From: Priestia megaterium
GTDB lineage: Bacteria; Bacillota; Bacilli; Bacillales; Bacillaceae_H
Assembly (NCBI RefSeq): GCF_023824195.1
Contig: NZ_CP085442.1
Coordinates: forward strand, 1,154,001-1,218,000
Direction of reading: 5' to 3'
DNA length: 64,000 nt
The position numbers were made by a program, and so were the translations under genes. The notes beneath the pieces were generated by a model, which was given only the letters and a program-made list of their open reading frames with translations, was not told the origin of the DNA and made no database searches. Shown in pieces: positions 41,550 through 49,260 of the stretch (the stretch's first letter is position 1; every line of letters begins with the position of its first letter).

Positions 41550-42287
41550 ATGATTGAAATCCAAGGTGTTACGAAATATTTTAAAGAGAAAAAGCAAACA
41601 ATTGCAGCTATTGAAGATGTTAATGTAACCATCGCAAAAGGAGAAATTGTAGGGCTTTTAGGTGAAAACGGAGCGGGGAAAACAACGCTTTTACGAATGC
41701 TGGCGACTGTGCTTGAACCATCGGAAGGTGATATGTTCATTAACGGAATTAACATTCATAAACAGTCCGATAAAATAAAACAAAGAATCGGCGTACTTTT
41801 TGGCGGTGAAACAGGTTTATACGACCGTTTGACTGCCCGTGAAAACTTAGCTTATTTTGCCAAGTTTTATGGAATGAGCAAACATGAAACAAAGGTAAGG
41901 ATTGAGGAACTGGCCAAACGTTTTGGAATGAAAGACTATTTGGATCGTCGCGTAGGAGGCTTTTCAAAAGGAATGCGTCAAAAAGTAGCTATTGCACGCA
42001 CCATTCTCCATAACCCCGACGTTATCCTATTTGATGAGCCGACAACAGGATTAGATATTACATCGGCAAACATGTTTCGCGAGCTTATTAAGAGTCTGCA
42101 GAAAGAAGGAAAAACGATTATTTTTTCCAGTCACATTATGGAAGAAGTAGAGATGCTGTGTCAGTCTATCATCATGATTCATAAAGGAAAAATGATTTAT
42201 CAAGGAACAAATGAACAGCTGTATAAAGAAGAGGAAAGCACAGATTTAAACTACATCTTTATGTCGCGTATCGTGAGGGGGGCTTAA
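41550..42287 (+). CDS. natA: Sodium exporter ABC ATPase NatA
   Basis: This 245-residue ATPase drives the NatAB exporter, which removes Na+ in Bacillus. Walker A is G-E-N-G-A-G-K-T-T (about residues 38-46), signature F-S-K-G-M-R-Q-K, Walker B V-I-L-F-D-E-P and switch H in S-S-H-I. The divergent natKR genes and the NatB-like permease 1 base downstream support the name. The ATG follows AGGGGAG. Confidence 0.88.
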   Translation: MIEIQGVTKYFKEKKQTIAAIEDVNVTIAKGEIVGLLGENGAGKTTLLRMLATVLEPSEGDMFINGINIHKQSDKIKQRIGVLFGGETGLYDRLTARENLAYFAKFYGMSKHETKVRIEELAKRFGMKDYLDRRVGGFSKGMRQKVAIARTILHNPDVILFDEPTTGLDITSANMFRELIKSLQKEGKTIIFSSHIMEEVEMLCQSIIMIHKGKMIYQGTNEQLYKEEESTDLNYIFMSRIVRGA

Positions 42288-42288
42288 T

Positions 42289-43455
42289 ATGATTTGGCAT
42301 ATTTATAAAAAAGAGTTAATTGATTGTTTGAGAGATCGCAAAACGATTATCTTTAGCGTGTTGATTCCGATTTTGTTAAATGTAGGGATTATCTTTTTTG
42401 CCGACAAAATGATGGCCAGTGATCGAACAGATTCTATGTCGGTAGCTGTTATAAAGAATTCTGATGCCAGTGTTATTGATTGGTTAAAAAACGATGACAA
42501 CATTAAAGTAATTGAAAGTAAAAATCCACTCAGCGCTGTAGAACAAGGGAAGGCATTAGCGGCATTACAGATACCAGGTGATTTTTCTTCAGAAATGCGT
42601 AACATGAAATCGCCAGAAGTTACTGTTTATACTGATTCATCCAGTATGAACTCAGGCGCTACGGCGGATTATATACAAAATATATTGAATAAACATCGAG
42701 AAGCTATAGTTAACGAACGTTTAGGTCAATTAAATGTCAATAGTCAAACGATTGCTCCGTTTAATGTGGTAGAAAAAGGAGTGTCTAAGGAAGATGATGG
42801 CTCTTTAACTATGATTGCGATGTTTGCCCCAATGATTATCATTATGGGCGTTTTAGGTGGTATTCTTCCTTCTGCAAATGATATCTTTGCAGGTGAAAAA
42901 GAACGAAAGACGATGGAAGCTTTATTGATGTCTCCTGTCAAACGAACGCAATTACTGGTTGGAAAATGGCTGACTATCTCTACATTCGGTATCATAAGCG
43001 GCCTTTTGTCGACATTGGCCTTTGTTTTGTCTGTGCGTTATTTAACAACCGTATTAAATAATGCACTGCAGCTTAACGGGCATTTTACAACCTTTATTTT
43101 CTCATTTTTAGTTAGTCTTACTTTACTAGCGCTTCTAGGAGCTATGGTATTATGCATTCTTAGCCTTTTAGCAAGTTCGGTTAAAGAAGCGCAAAGCTAC
43201 ACATCCCAGATTATGATTGTAGCGATACTTCCGTACTTTTTACTGATGGGAAAATCCGTACACGAACTGCAGCCAAGCGGATTCTTAATTCCTATTTATA
43301 ACGTATTTGCACTTATGAAACAGCTTCTCTACGGTGTCTATGACATGCAGAGTCTTGCCTATACAATAGGAAGCTTGTCGGTTTGTACAGTTGTTTTATT
43401 TACGATTGGTTATACGATGTTTACCAAAAGCCGCTGGGTGCTTGGTAAAGGGTAA
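42289..43455 (+). CDS. natB: Sodium exporter ABC permease NatB
   Basis: This 388-residue ABC-2 permease has an N-terminal helix (about 20-40), an extracellular domain (about 45-175), and five or six further helices with the family segment A-G-E-K-E-R-K-T-M-E-A-L-L-M-S-P. It pairs with NatA; coupling is tight (1 base between genes). Repeat copy C begins on the base right after the stop codon. Confidence 0.88.
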   Translation: MIWHIYKKELIDCLRDRKTIIFSVLIPILLNVGIIFFADKMMASDRTDSMSVAVIKNSDASVIDWLKNDDNIKVIESKNPLSAVEQGKALAALQIPGDFSSEMRNMKSPEVTVYTDSSSMNSGATADYIQNILNKHREAIVNERLGQLNVNSQTIAPFNVVEKGVSKEDDGSLTMIAMFAPMIIIMGVLGGILPSANDIFAGEKERKTMEALLMSPVKRTQLLVGKWLTISTFGIISGLLSTLAFVLSVRYLTTVLNNALQLNGHFTTFIFSFLVSLTLLALLGAMVLCILSLLASSVKEAQSYTSQIMIVAILPYFLLMGKSVHELQPSGFLIPIYNVFALMKQLLYGVYDMQSLAYTIGSLSVCTVVLFTIGYTMFTKSRWVLGKG

Positions 43456-43771
43456 GAGGCTGGGACAAAAGTAGTTTAGTTGAAGGAAGATTCGAACGAT
43501 GAATCGAGATTCTTGATGGAGAATCCAACTCGTTCGGATTTTTTCATGGTTATGGTGAGCGTAGGTTTCATGTATGTAGTTGCTTCTAGCTGTTGATTGG
43601 AGGGCAAGGCAAAGACTCCTGGGGGAAAAGCGGACGAGGAGGCTCAGCGGCCGCCCGCGGAGAGCGAAGTCTTGCACGGAAATCAACAGCGGTGTAATAA
43701 GTGATCCATACTAGATCATTTATCCAATTTGTTCGTCTTTAGATTGGAGTGATTTAGTTAGGTCTCAATCC
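43456..43771 (+). repeat. MITE-like dispersed repeat, copy C
   Basis: This ~316 bp copy begins GAGGCTGGGAC directly after the natB stop and ends GGTCTCAATCCC. The terminator stem (ATTCGAACGA / TCGTTCGGAT, 43489-43535) is opened by about 26 extra bases that themselves form a GATTCT/AGAATC hairpin. The complementary outer segments and GC-rich core match copies A and B, with small deletions in the core. Open frames on either strand are spurious. Confidence 0.9.
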
Positions 43772-43829
43772 CTTTTTGTAGGAAAATATAATGTAAAAGA
43801 GAATGTAGAAAGAAAGGAGAGTGAGATAG

Positions 43830-44540
43830 TTGCAGCCTATTATAGTAGAAGAACTTCCTCATTCTATAAAAAAGTATGTAAAGCAAATCGAAAAAGTGAC
43901 GTTTCCAAAGCAAGGGTGTACATCGGATGTTGGTATTCTTCATACTCCTAAAGGGAGATATGTTTTAAAGCGAGCAAAAGGGGAAAAGTACAGAAAATGG
44001 TTATTTAAGGAATATTGTGTATTGGGAAATATAAAAATGCTGGGAAAATTCCGATGTCCGAATGCTTACAAATTCGTTCAAACAGCAGAACAGAGCTGGC
44101 TGCTGCTAGAATTTTTTGAAGGAAAGACGGTAAGAGAGTATTTAGAGAAAGAAGATAATGAAAAAAAGCGCGAGCACGTTGTCTATGAAATGGGGCGTCT
44201 GCTGGCTCGTATTCACGATGCGAAATGTCCAAAACGATTAGTGAGTAAGCAGCCGTGGATCCACCGAATGCTGCAAGAGGCAGAGTACAATTTAACCCAC
44301 TATAAGGTAGACGGAAATCAACAGCTGCTAAAACAACTACAGAAGCAAAACATGATATGCAGAAAAGAGGTGCTTATTCACGGAGACTACACGATTGATA
44401 ATGTACTTATACACGACGGTCGGATAACAGCTGTTATTGACTGGAGCGGAGGAACTTGCGGAGATGCTCGTTATGATATGGCGCTTGCTGTGGGCTTTGA
44501 AGACGGAATCTTTACAGGTAAAGATTCCGTCTTTTTTTAA
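43830..44540 (+). CDS. APH family phosphotransferase, C-terminus likely frameshifted
   Basis: This 236-residue kinase-like protein is of the aminoglycoside phosphotransferase/choline kinase fold. The catalytic loop I-H-G-D-Y-T-I-D-N-V-L (about residues 188-198) and metal loop V-I-D-W-S-G-G are intact. It starts at TTG 43830, with GGAGAG 9 bases upstream. The frame ends in a T7 run within a perfect hairpin. Reading with one T fewer continues as K-G-Y-G-K-Q-I-S-Q-S-E-F-C-Y-F-A-E-G-L-Y-E-F-F to 44610, which looks like the normal family C-terminus. So the gene is probably one base off near its end or can be read in two ways. The substrate is unknown. Confidence 0.78.
   Translation: MQPIIVEELPHSIKKYVKQIEKVTFPKQGCTSDVGILHTPKGRYVLKRAKGEKYRKWLFKEYCVLGNIKMLGKFRCPNAYKFVQTAEQSWLLLEFFEGKTVREYLEKEDNEKKREHVVYEMGRLLARIHDAKCPKRLVSKQPWIHRMLQEAEYNLTHYKVDGNQQLLKQLQKQNMICRKEVLIHGDYTIDNVLIHDGRITAVIDWSGGTCGDARYDMALAVGFEDGIFTGKDSVFF
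44500..44538 (+). terminator. Intragenic terminator-like hairpin with T7
   Basis: Perfect 16-bp arms (AAGACGGAATCTTTAC and its complement, 44500-44515 and 44518-44533) with a 2-base gap are followed by T7 (44532-44538). It overlaps the last codons of the phosphotransferase frame. Confidence 0.8.
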
Positions 44541-44747
44541 GGGATATGGCAAGCAGATTTCACAGAGCGAATTTTGTTATTTTGCAGAAGGTTTATACGA
44601 GTTTTTTTAAGGAATAATGACATCATTTTCTTCATTTGTTGAACGTCCACTTTCTTTGACGAATTCATACTAGTTTTGTCACGTATGAAGGGATTTAAAA
44701 ATTTCTCTCGAAATGGCTAGTAAATGAAAAAAATGGAGGGATGGAAC

Positions 44748-45248
44748 ATGACGATGAAAACGGTAGATGTGGCAAAGTCGCTGGGAATACATCCAAGTAC
44801 GGTATTAAAATGGGTTAAAATGGCGGATATCGAGCTAGAGAGAAATGAATCGGGACACTGTGAGTTTACAGAAGAAAATATTGAAGCACTTAGAAACTTT
44901 CAAAAAAACCGCAATCGTCAAGCCGTCGTCAAAGTGGTAGAAAAAGTAGTAGAAAAAGAGGAAGTCATTATATCTGATGAACGTGCGCAAGACATGCAAA
45001 AGCAGCTTGATCAGCTTTTTTTAAGACTGATTGAAAATGAAAAGCGTACAGAAGAAAAAGCGGGAGAAGTAGTGACCTTTCAAATTTTAGAGCATCGTTC
45101 AGAAATCGATCGATTAAATAAAGTTATTACAAAATTAGAAAATCGAGTAGTGGAACTTGAAAGTCAGTTAAAAAGTGAAGATAGCTTAAAAGCCAAAAAG
45201 CCTGTTCCGAGATGGAGAAGCTTTTTAACCGGTATTTTTAGCTACTAG
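44748..45248 (+). CDS. racA: Chromosome-anchoring protein RacA
   Basis: This 166-residue protein has an N-terminal MerR-like helix-turn-helix (about 1-65; V-D-V-A-K-S-L-G-I-H-P-S-T-V-L-K-W-V) and a long coiled coil (about 85-150), then a basic tail P-R-W-R-S-F. This is the layout of RacA, which binds GC-rich sites near the origin and fixes the chromosome to the pole by DivIVA during sporulation. It is slightly shorter than the Bacillus subtilis protein. The ATG at 44748 follows GGAGGG at 7 bases. Followed by its own terminator. Confidence 0.85.
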   Translation: MTMKTVDVAKSLGIHPSTVLKWVKMADIELERNESGHCEFTEENIEALRNFQKNRNRQAVVKVVEKVVEKEEVIISDERAQDMQKQLDQLFLRLIENEKRTEEKAGEVVTFQILEHRSEIDRLNKVITKLENRVVELESQLKSEDSLKAKKPVPRWRSFLTGIFSY

Positions 45249-45250
45249 CA

Positions 45251-45283
45251 GCGATTTACCATAACGGTAAATCGCTTTTTTTA
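45251..45283 (+). terminator. Intrinsic terminator after racA
   Basis: Arms GCGATTTACC and GGTAAATCGC around ATAAC are followed by T7. Confidence 0.9.
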
Positions 45284-45344
45284 TGGAATTTTATGAAAAA
45301 TACATCAATTCGTACAGATTTGTGGAAAAAAATCTCAATGATAG

Positions 45345-45431
45345 TTGACGAAACGCTTAGTAATTTGATAAAACTAATTAAGTTAAGAAAGTGAAATACT
45401 TTCGTAAATACATATTCGTTATCACGTGATA
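45345..45431 (+). promoter_or_regulatory. MarR gene promoter and palindromic operator
   Basis: TTGACG (45345-45350), 16 bases, GATAAA (45367-45372). The palindrome TATCACGTGATA (45420-45431) lies between the promoter and the ribosome binding site, a likely self-binding site. Its core ATCACGTGAT also occurs in the MerR promoter at 22703-22712. Confidence 0.5.
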
Positions 45432-45450
45432 GCGATAAGGAGAGTGACAA

Positions 45451-45879
45451 GTGAAAAAAAGAGAAGAGCTCGTTCAAGAAATGGAGACGCTGTTTCGCTT
45501 TGTGTTCAGGCAGCTTCGCCAAGAAATTAATGAAGTATACAATTCAGAGCTATCAACAAATGAATTTATGGTGCTTCGTATGCTAGTTGATTCCGGCAGG
45601 CAGCGATCAACTGATTTATCAAAGTATCTTCAAGTGTCAGCAAGCCACATTACGGCGGTAACAGACTTGCTTTTATCAAAAGGCTACATTGCACGCAAAC
45701 GGTCTGAAAACGATCGGCGTATTATTGATATCGAACTGACCAAGGAAGGACAGGATATTTTTAATTCTATTCAAGAGAAGAAACGAGCCTATTTCCTTGA
45801 GCGTTTTGAGCACTTTACAGATAAAGAAATTGAAACGGTGAATAAACTGTTTCACAAAATTAAAGGCGATCAAAAATAA
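45451..45879 (+). CDS. MarR family transcriptional regulator
   Basis: This 142-residue winged-helix regulator has S-T-N-E-F-M-V-L-R-M-L near residue 32, the recognition region Q-V-S-A-S-H-I-T-A-V-T-D-L-L (about 56-69) and the wing R-S-E-N-D-R-R-I-I-D-I-E-L-T. GTG start at 45451, with AAGGAGAG upstream. No target gene is adjacent on the same strand, so it may regulate itself and distant genes. The ligand is unknown. Confidence 0.88.
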   Translation: MKKREELVQEMETLFRFVFRQLRQEINEVYNSELSTNEFMVLRMLVDSGRQRSTDLSKYLQVSASHITAVTDLLLSKGYIARKRSENDRRIIDIELTKEGQDIFNSIQEKKRAYFLERFEHFTDKEIETVNKLFHKIKGDQK

Positions 45880-45897
45880 AGCGCTTTAAATACGGAA

Positions 45898-45937
45898 AAA
45901 TAATCAGTGAATATGGCCTTCACTGGTTATTTTTTTG
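45898..45937 (+). terminator. Intrinsic terminator after the MarR gene
   Basis: Arms AATAA-CAGTGAA and TTCACTG-TTATT are followed by T7. Confidence 0.82.
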
Positions 45938-46032
45938 TCTTAAAACGGAAAGAGTACAAGAAGCAAGTTAGTTGGTGAGAACATCAAATCAGCGTATAAT
46001 AATAGAAAGAACACATGAAGGAGGTCATCTTT

Positions 46033-46995
46033 TTGACAGAACAATATGAAGTAGCAACTTTTGCCGGCGGCTGTTTTTGGTGTATGGTAAAGCCCTTTGA
46101 TGAACAGCCAGGCATTATAAAAGTTGTATCTGGCTATACAGGCGGTCACAAAGAGAACCCGACGTACAAAGAAGTATGCTCAGAAACAACGGGCCACTAT
46201 GAAGCGGTCCAAATTACATTTGACCCAGAAGTTTTTCCATATGAAAAGCTTTTGGAACTATACTGGCCTCAAATTGATCCAACGGATGCAGGCGGACAAT
46301 TTGCCGATCGAGGCGACTCGTATCGAACAGCTATCTTTTACCACAATGAACATCAAAAGGAACTAGCTGAAGAATCGAAGCAACAATTAGAAGCAAGCGG
46401 TCGTTTTTCTGAGCCAATTGCTACACAAATTCTACCGGCAAAACCGTTTTATGAAGCGGAAGAATACCATCAAGGTTATTATAAGAAAAATAAATTCCGC
46501 TATGCTATGTATCGACGCGGGTCTGGACGTGATCGTTTCATTAAAGAAAACTGGAAAGACTTTGGACGCGACGAGAAGCTGAAAACGACATTAACCCCTA
46601 TTCAGTATGAAGTGACTCAAAATGACGCAACGGAACCTCCGTTTCGCAATGAATTTTGGGATCATACAGAAGAGGGTATTTATGTAGATGTTGTATCAGG
46701 GGAGCCATTGTTTAGTTCAACTGATAAATATGATGCCGGATGCGGATGGCCATCTTTCACAAAAGCGATTAATAAAGATGAAGTAAAAGAAAATATGGAC
46801 GTTAGTCATAATATGGTTCGTACAGAAGTACGAAGCAAAACAGCTAACTCTCATTTAGGTCATTTATTTGATGATGGTCCGCAAGATGCAGGCGGCTTGC
46901 GTTACTGCATCAACTCAGCAGCTCTTCGCTTTGTTCCCAAAGAAGATTTAGAAAAAGAAGGATACGAGGAATACGCTGTTTTATTTAACAAATAA
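46033..46995 (+). CDS. msrAB: Bifunctional methionine sulfoxide reductase MsrA-MsrB
   Basis: This 320-residue fusion repairs oxidised methionine. MsrA domain (about 1-155): G-C-F-W-C with catalytic Cys14, reducing the S isomer. MsrB domain (about 175-310): D-A-G-C-G-W-P-S-F and [10 protein letters not shown] with catalytic Cys292, reducing the R isomer. The zinc-binding CxxC pairs of many MsrB are absent. An ATG at 46015 sits on the ribosome binding site AAGGAGG itself, so the true start is TTG 46033, 8 bases after it. Monocistronic. Confidence 0.93.
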   Translation: MTEQYEVATFAGGCFWCMVKPFDEQPGIIKVVSGYTGGHKENPTYKEVCSETTGHYEAVQITFDPEVFPYEKLLELYWPQIDPTDAGGQFADRGDSYRTAIFYHNEHQKELAEESKQQLEASGRFSEPIATQILPAKPFYEAEEYHQGYYKKNKFRYAMYRRGSGRDRFIKENWKDFGRDEKLKTTLTPIQYEVTQNDATEPPFRNEFWDHTEEGIYVDVVSGEPLFSSTDKYDAGCGWPSFTKAINKDEVKENMDVSHNMVRTEVRSKTANSHLGHLFDDGPQDAGGLRYCINSAALRFVPKEDLEKEGYEEYAVLFNK

Positions 46996-47006
46996 CATAG
47001 TATGAA

Positions 47007-47057
47007 AAAAAGAAGAGCGTGATTCAACTTAAAGTTGGCTCACGCTCTTCTTTTTGT
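47007..47057. terminator. Bidirectional terminator
   Basis: A long stem (AAAGAAGAGCGTGA...CAACTT with AAGTTG...TCACGCTCTTCTTT) lies between msrAB and the end of the ger operon and overlaps the last codons of the latter. Confidence 0.85.
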
Positions 47058-48148
47058 GTTTTCTTTTGTTTTATTTTGGCTCGAATGAGGCTATAGAGAA
47101 AAAGGAAAGGAATGTAGCCATAAATAAAGTAAAAGCCGGTCATAGATAATCGTGTATTAAGCTGATCGATGGTTTCTCTATCATCAAAGAAAATAGAAAA
47201 ACCAAGAAGGGCAATAAGAACTAATATGAGAAAAATCGTAGGCGGCTTATTAAATGTTTTACTAAATCCACGAATTGTACACCATACGCTGACAGCAATA
47301 GTAGGAAGAACGACTAAAAGCCACAGAGAAATTAAAATATATTCAAAACGCTGTAAAAATGGGATTTCAATAATTTTAGCCATCGTTAAAGTTGGCCATA
47401 TGGTATGAGCTAACTGTCCTTGACTAAAGTAGGCAAATGACACTAATGCTGTGCACAAATATAAAAAAGTGCTGAACAAAACGCCGAATTGCCCCCACTT
47501 CTGACTAGTAGCGCCATTTTTTATAAAAGGATAGAAAAAAAGCACGGATTCAAATCCTAAATTATCAAAGGTCATCATTTTAGTTGAAATTAAAAATTCC
47601 CAGATCGTGTGGTCAAATAAAGGAAATAAATTATTAAGGTGCCCATATTTTAGCGGGTAAATTAAAGCAAATAAGAGTGGCAAGGGAAGCACGACCCCAA
47701 AAAAAGCAATTCCAGTAATAACGCGAAACCCACCGGAAACTGTATAGTAAATAATAGGTAAGTAAACAAGTGATACAATCCATGTTTCCAGCTGTGGAAA
47801 CATCCATATTTGTAAAATCTCTACGTACGTTCGGTAAATTGTTAACGCAAAGATAAAATAATAAATGGAAGCGGCAAGAGTTAAAGCTCCTCCAAGGTAT
47901 TTCCCGAAATATAACCGGTGAATATCGATAATATCGCTGTTTTCACGGGTTAAGATATTAAAAATCATCGCTAATAAAATACAGATGCTAATTGCAGCAA
48001 GAAAGATGGATATCCAAGCTTCATATCCAGCTCCTTTAATAATATAACGCTGAAATCCTAGTATCCCAACGCCAATTTGCGTAGAATGCACTAAGAAAAA
48101 AAGAAAAGAAGGGGAAACTTGATTTTCTTCTTTAATTGTATTATGCAT
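47024..48148 (-). CDS. Spore germination receptor subunit B (GerAB/GerKB family)
   Basis: This 374-residue membrane protein has ten predicted helices, of the GerAB/ArcD/ProY permease family. It begins H-N-T-I-K-E-E-N-Q-V-S-P-S-F-L-F-F-L-V and has G-Q-G at the helix 1 region as G-I-L-G-F-Q-R. In spores the B subunit binds the germinant in the inner membrane. It is the last gene of an A-C-B operon, the order of Bacillus subtilis gerK. The germinant cannot be told from sequence. Starts 12 bases after the C-subunit gene. Confidence 0.9.
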   Translation of the reverse strand: MHNTIKEENQVSPSFLFFLVHSTQIGVGILGFQRYIIKGAGYEAWISIFLAAISICILLAMIFNILTRENSDIIDIHRLYFGKYLGGALTLAASIYYFIFALTIYRTYVEILQIWMFPQLETWIVSLVYLPIIYYTVSGGFRVITGIAFFGVVLPLPLLFALIYPLKYGHLNNLFPLFDHTIWEFLISTKMMTFDNLGFESVLFFYPFIKNGATSQKWGQFGVLFSTFLYLCTALVSFAYFSQGQLAHTIWPTLTMAKIIEIPFLQRFEYILISLWLLVVLPTIAVSVWCTIRGFSKTFNKPPTIFLILVLIALLGFSIFFDDRETIDQLNTRLSMTGFYFIYGYIPFLFLYSLIRAKIKQKKTQKEEREPTLS

Positions 48149-48160
48149 CTTTTCTTCCTC

Positions 48161-49246
48161 CTAGTTGCTAATCCCGGTTTGAATAAGATGAACGCGAGCT
48201 TTTACTTCAATATTCATATCCGGATATTGCGCTTTGAATTCTTCACTGTTAAACCCGCGTGTTTTACTTCGAACATAATCTGTAAAACAAATGGGATCGA
48301 TTTTGTGCTGCTGAAGTTTCTTAATAAATGCATCCCCATCTTTTTCAATATCTTTTTGAAGCGTTTTTTCTACCATTTTAATACGAGCTGGGTCTGTTAA
48401 GTTCACCCATCCAGGAAACTCTTTTACAAGCCCATCGATAGTTAAGTGTGCAACGATACTTGGATGTTGATGATTTCCTTTAATTTCATACTTTGTTTTG
48501 GTGCGCAAGTTTTGCAGGATGATCTCGCCTTTACGGTCATTCTCTTTAATTTTTACTGCGTAGCGGCCGTGTTTTGTTCCGCTTGTTAGCAGCTTAAATA
48601 AAAATGTTTCTTTCATTCCAATGGTTGTAACAACTTTTTGTTCTTTAAACAGCGCCAGTCCCTTTAATTTAATGGCATCTTTTTCTTGAGCTAAAACAGG
48701 CAGATACGGGTCGCGGTCGTCACTAAAAAAACTGAATAAAAAAATTTGTAAATTGGTGTTAGGCAAATTTTCTGTTCGGATATTTTGTTCAATCAAATTA
48801 GAAATAAACTGATAGTCTTTAATTTTCTTTTTTGTAACAGAGCTCAATAATTCATGTGCGTTGCCATCTACGATGCTTAATTTAATATTACGTCCAAGGT
48901 CTGGATTTCTAGCAATCGTGTTTACTAATTCATCCACGCCGTGTGTTGCAAATTCTTTTCCCATGACAATGCTCCTTAGCTGCCCAAAAGCGACCGGAAG
49001 AGATGATTTATTGTTTAAACGAAGTGGAATATCAAATGACGAATTAGTAGTAGCCGCAATAATACTGGGTTCTTCCGTTGGCCCGTATTTATAGATAGGG
49101 TATAAAATGGTTCCTCTGACTTTATTGCTTTGAGGAATATAATCATATCCGATGGAGTTAACTACTTGAATTTCGTCAATTGTTTCACGGTCTGCACAGC
49201 TCGTTAAGAAAGTAAGGCAAGTGCATAAAATAAGTATTCTCTTCAT
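48161..49246 (-). CDS. Spore germination receptor subunit C (Ger(x)C lipoprotein)
   Basis: This 361-residue lipoprotein has a lipobox F-L-T-S-C with Cys17 as lipid anchor, then C-A-D-R-E-T-I-D-E, the usual Ger(x)C start (D-R-x-E-I-x-x-x). The rest is the GerAC-type three-domain fold. It sits on the outer side of the spore inner membrane and completes the receptor with the A and B subunits. ATG start at 49246. It begins 14 bases after the A-subunit gene. Confidence 0.92.
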   Translation of the reverse strand: MKRILILCTCLTFLTSCADRETIDEIQVVNSIGYDYIPQSNKVRGTILYPIYKYGPTEEPSIIAATTNSSFDIPLRLNNKSSLPVAFGQLRSIVMGKEFATHGVDELVNTIARNPDLGRNIKLSIVDGNAHELLSSVTKKKIKDYQFISNLIEQNIRTENLPNTNLQIFLFSFFSDDRDPYLPVLAQEKDAIKLKGLALFKEQKVVTTIGMKETFLFKLLTSGTKHGRYAVKIKENDRKGEIILQNLRTKTKYEIKGNHQHPSIVAHLTIDGLVKEFPGWVNLTDPARIKMVEKTLQKDIEKDGDAFIKKLQQHKIDPICFTDYVRSKTRGFNSEEFKAQYPDMNIEVKARVHLIQTGISN

Positions 49247-49260
49247 GACGTTTCCCCGCT

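Noticed and set aside
46015..46032. ATG start for msrAB at 46015
   Set aside because: This ATG lies on the AAGGAGG ribosome binding site itself; TTG 46033 follows it at normal distance.
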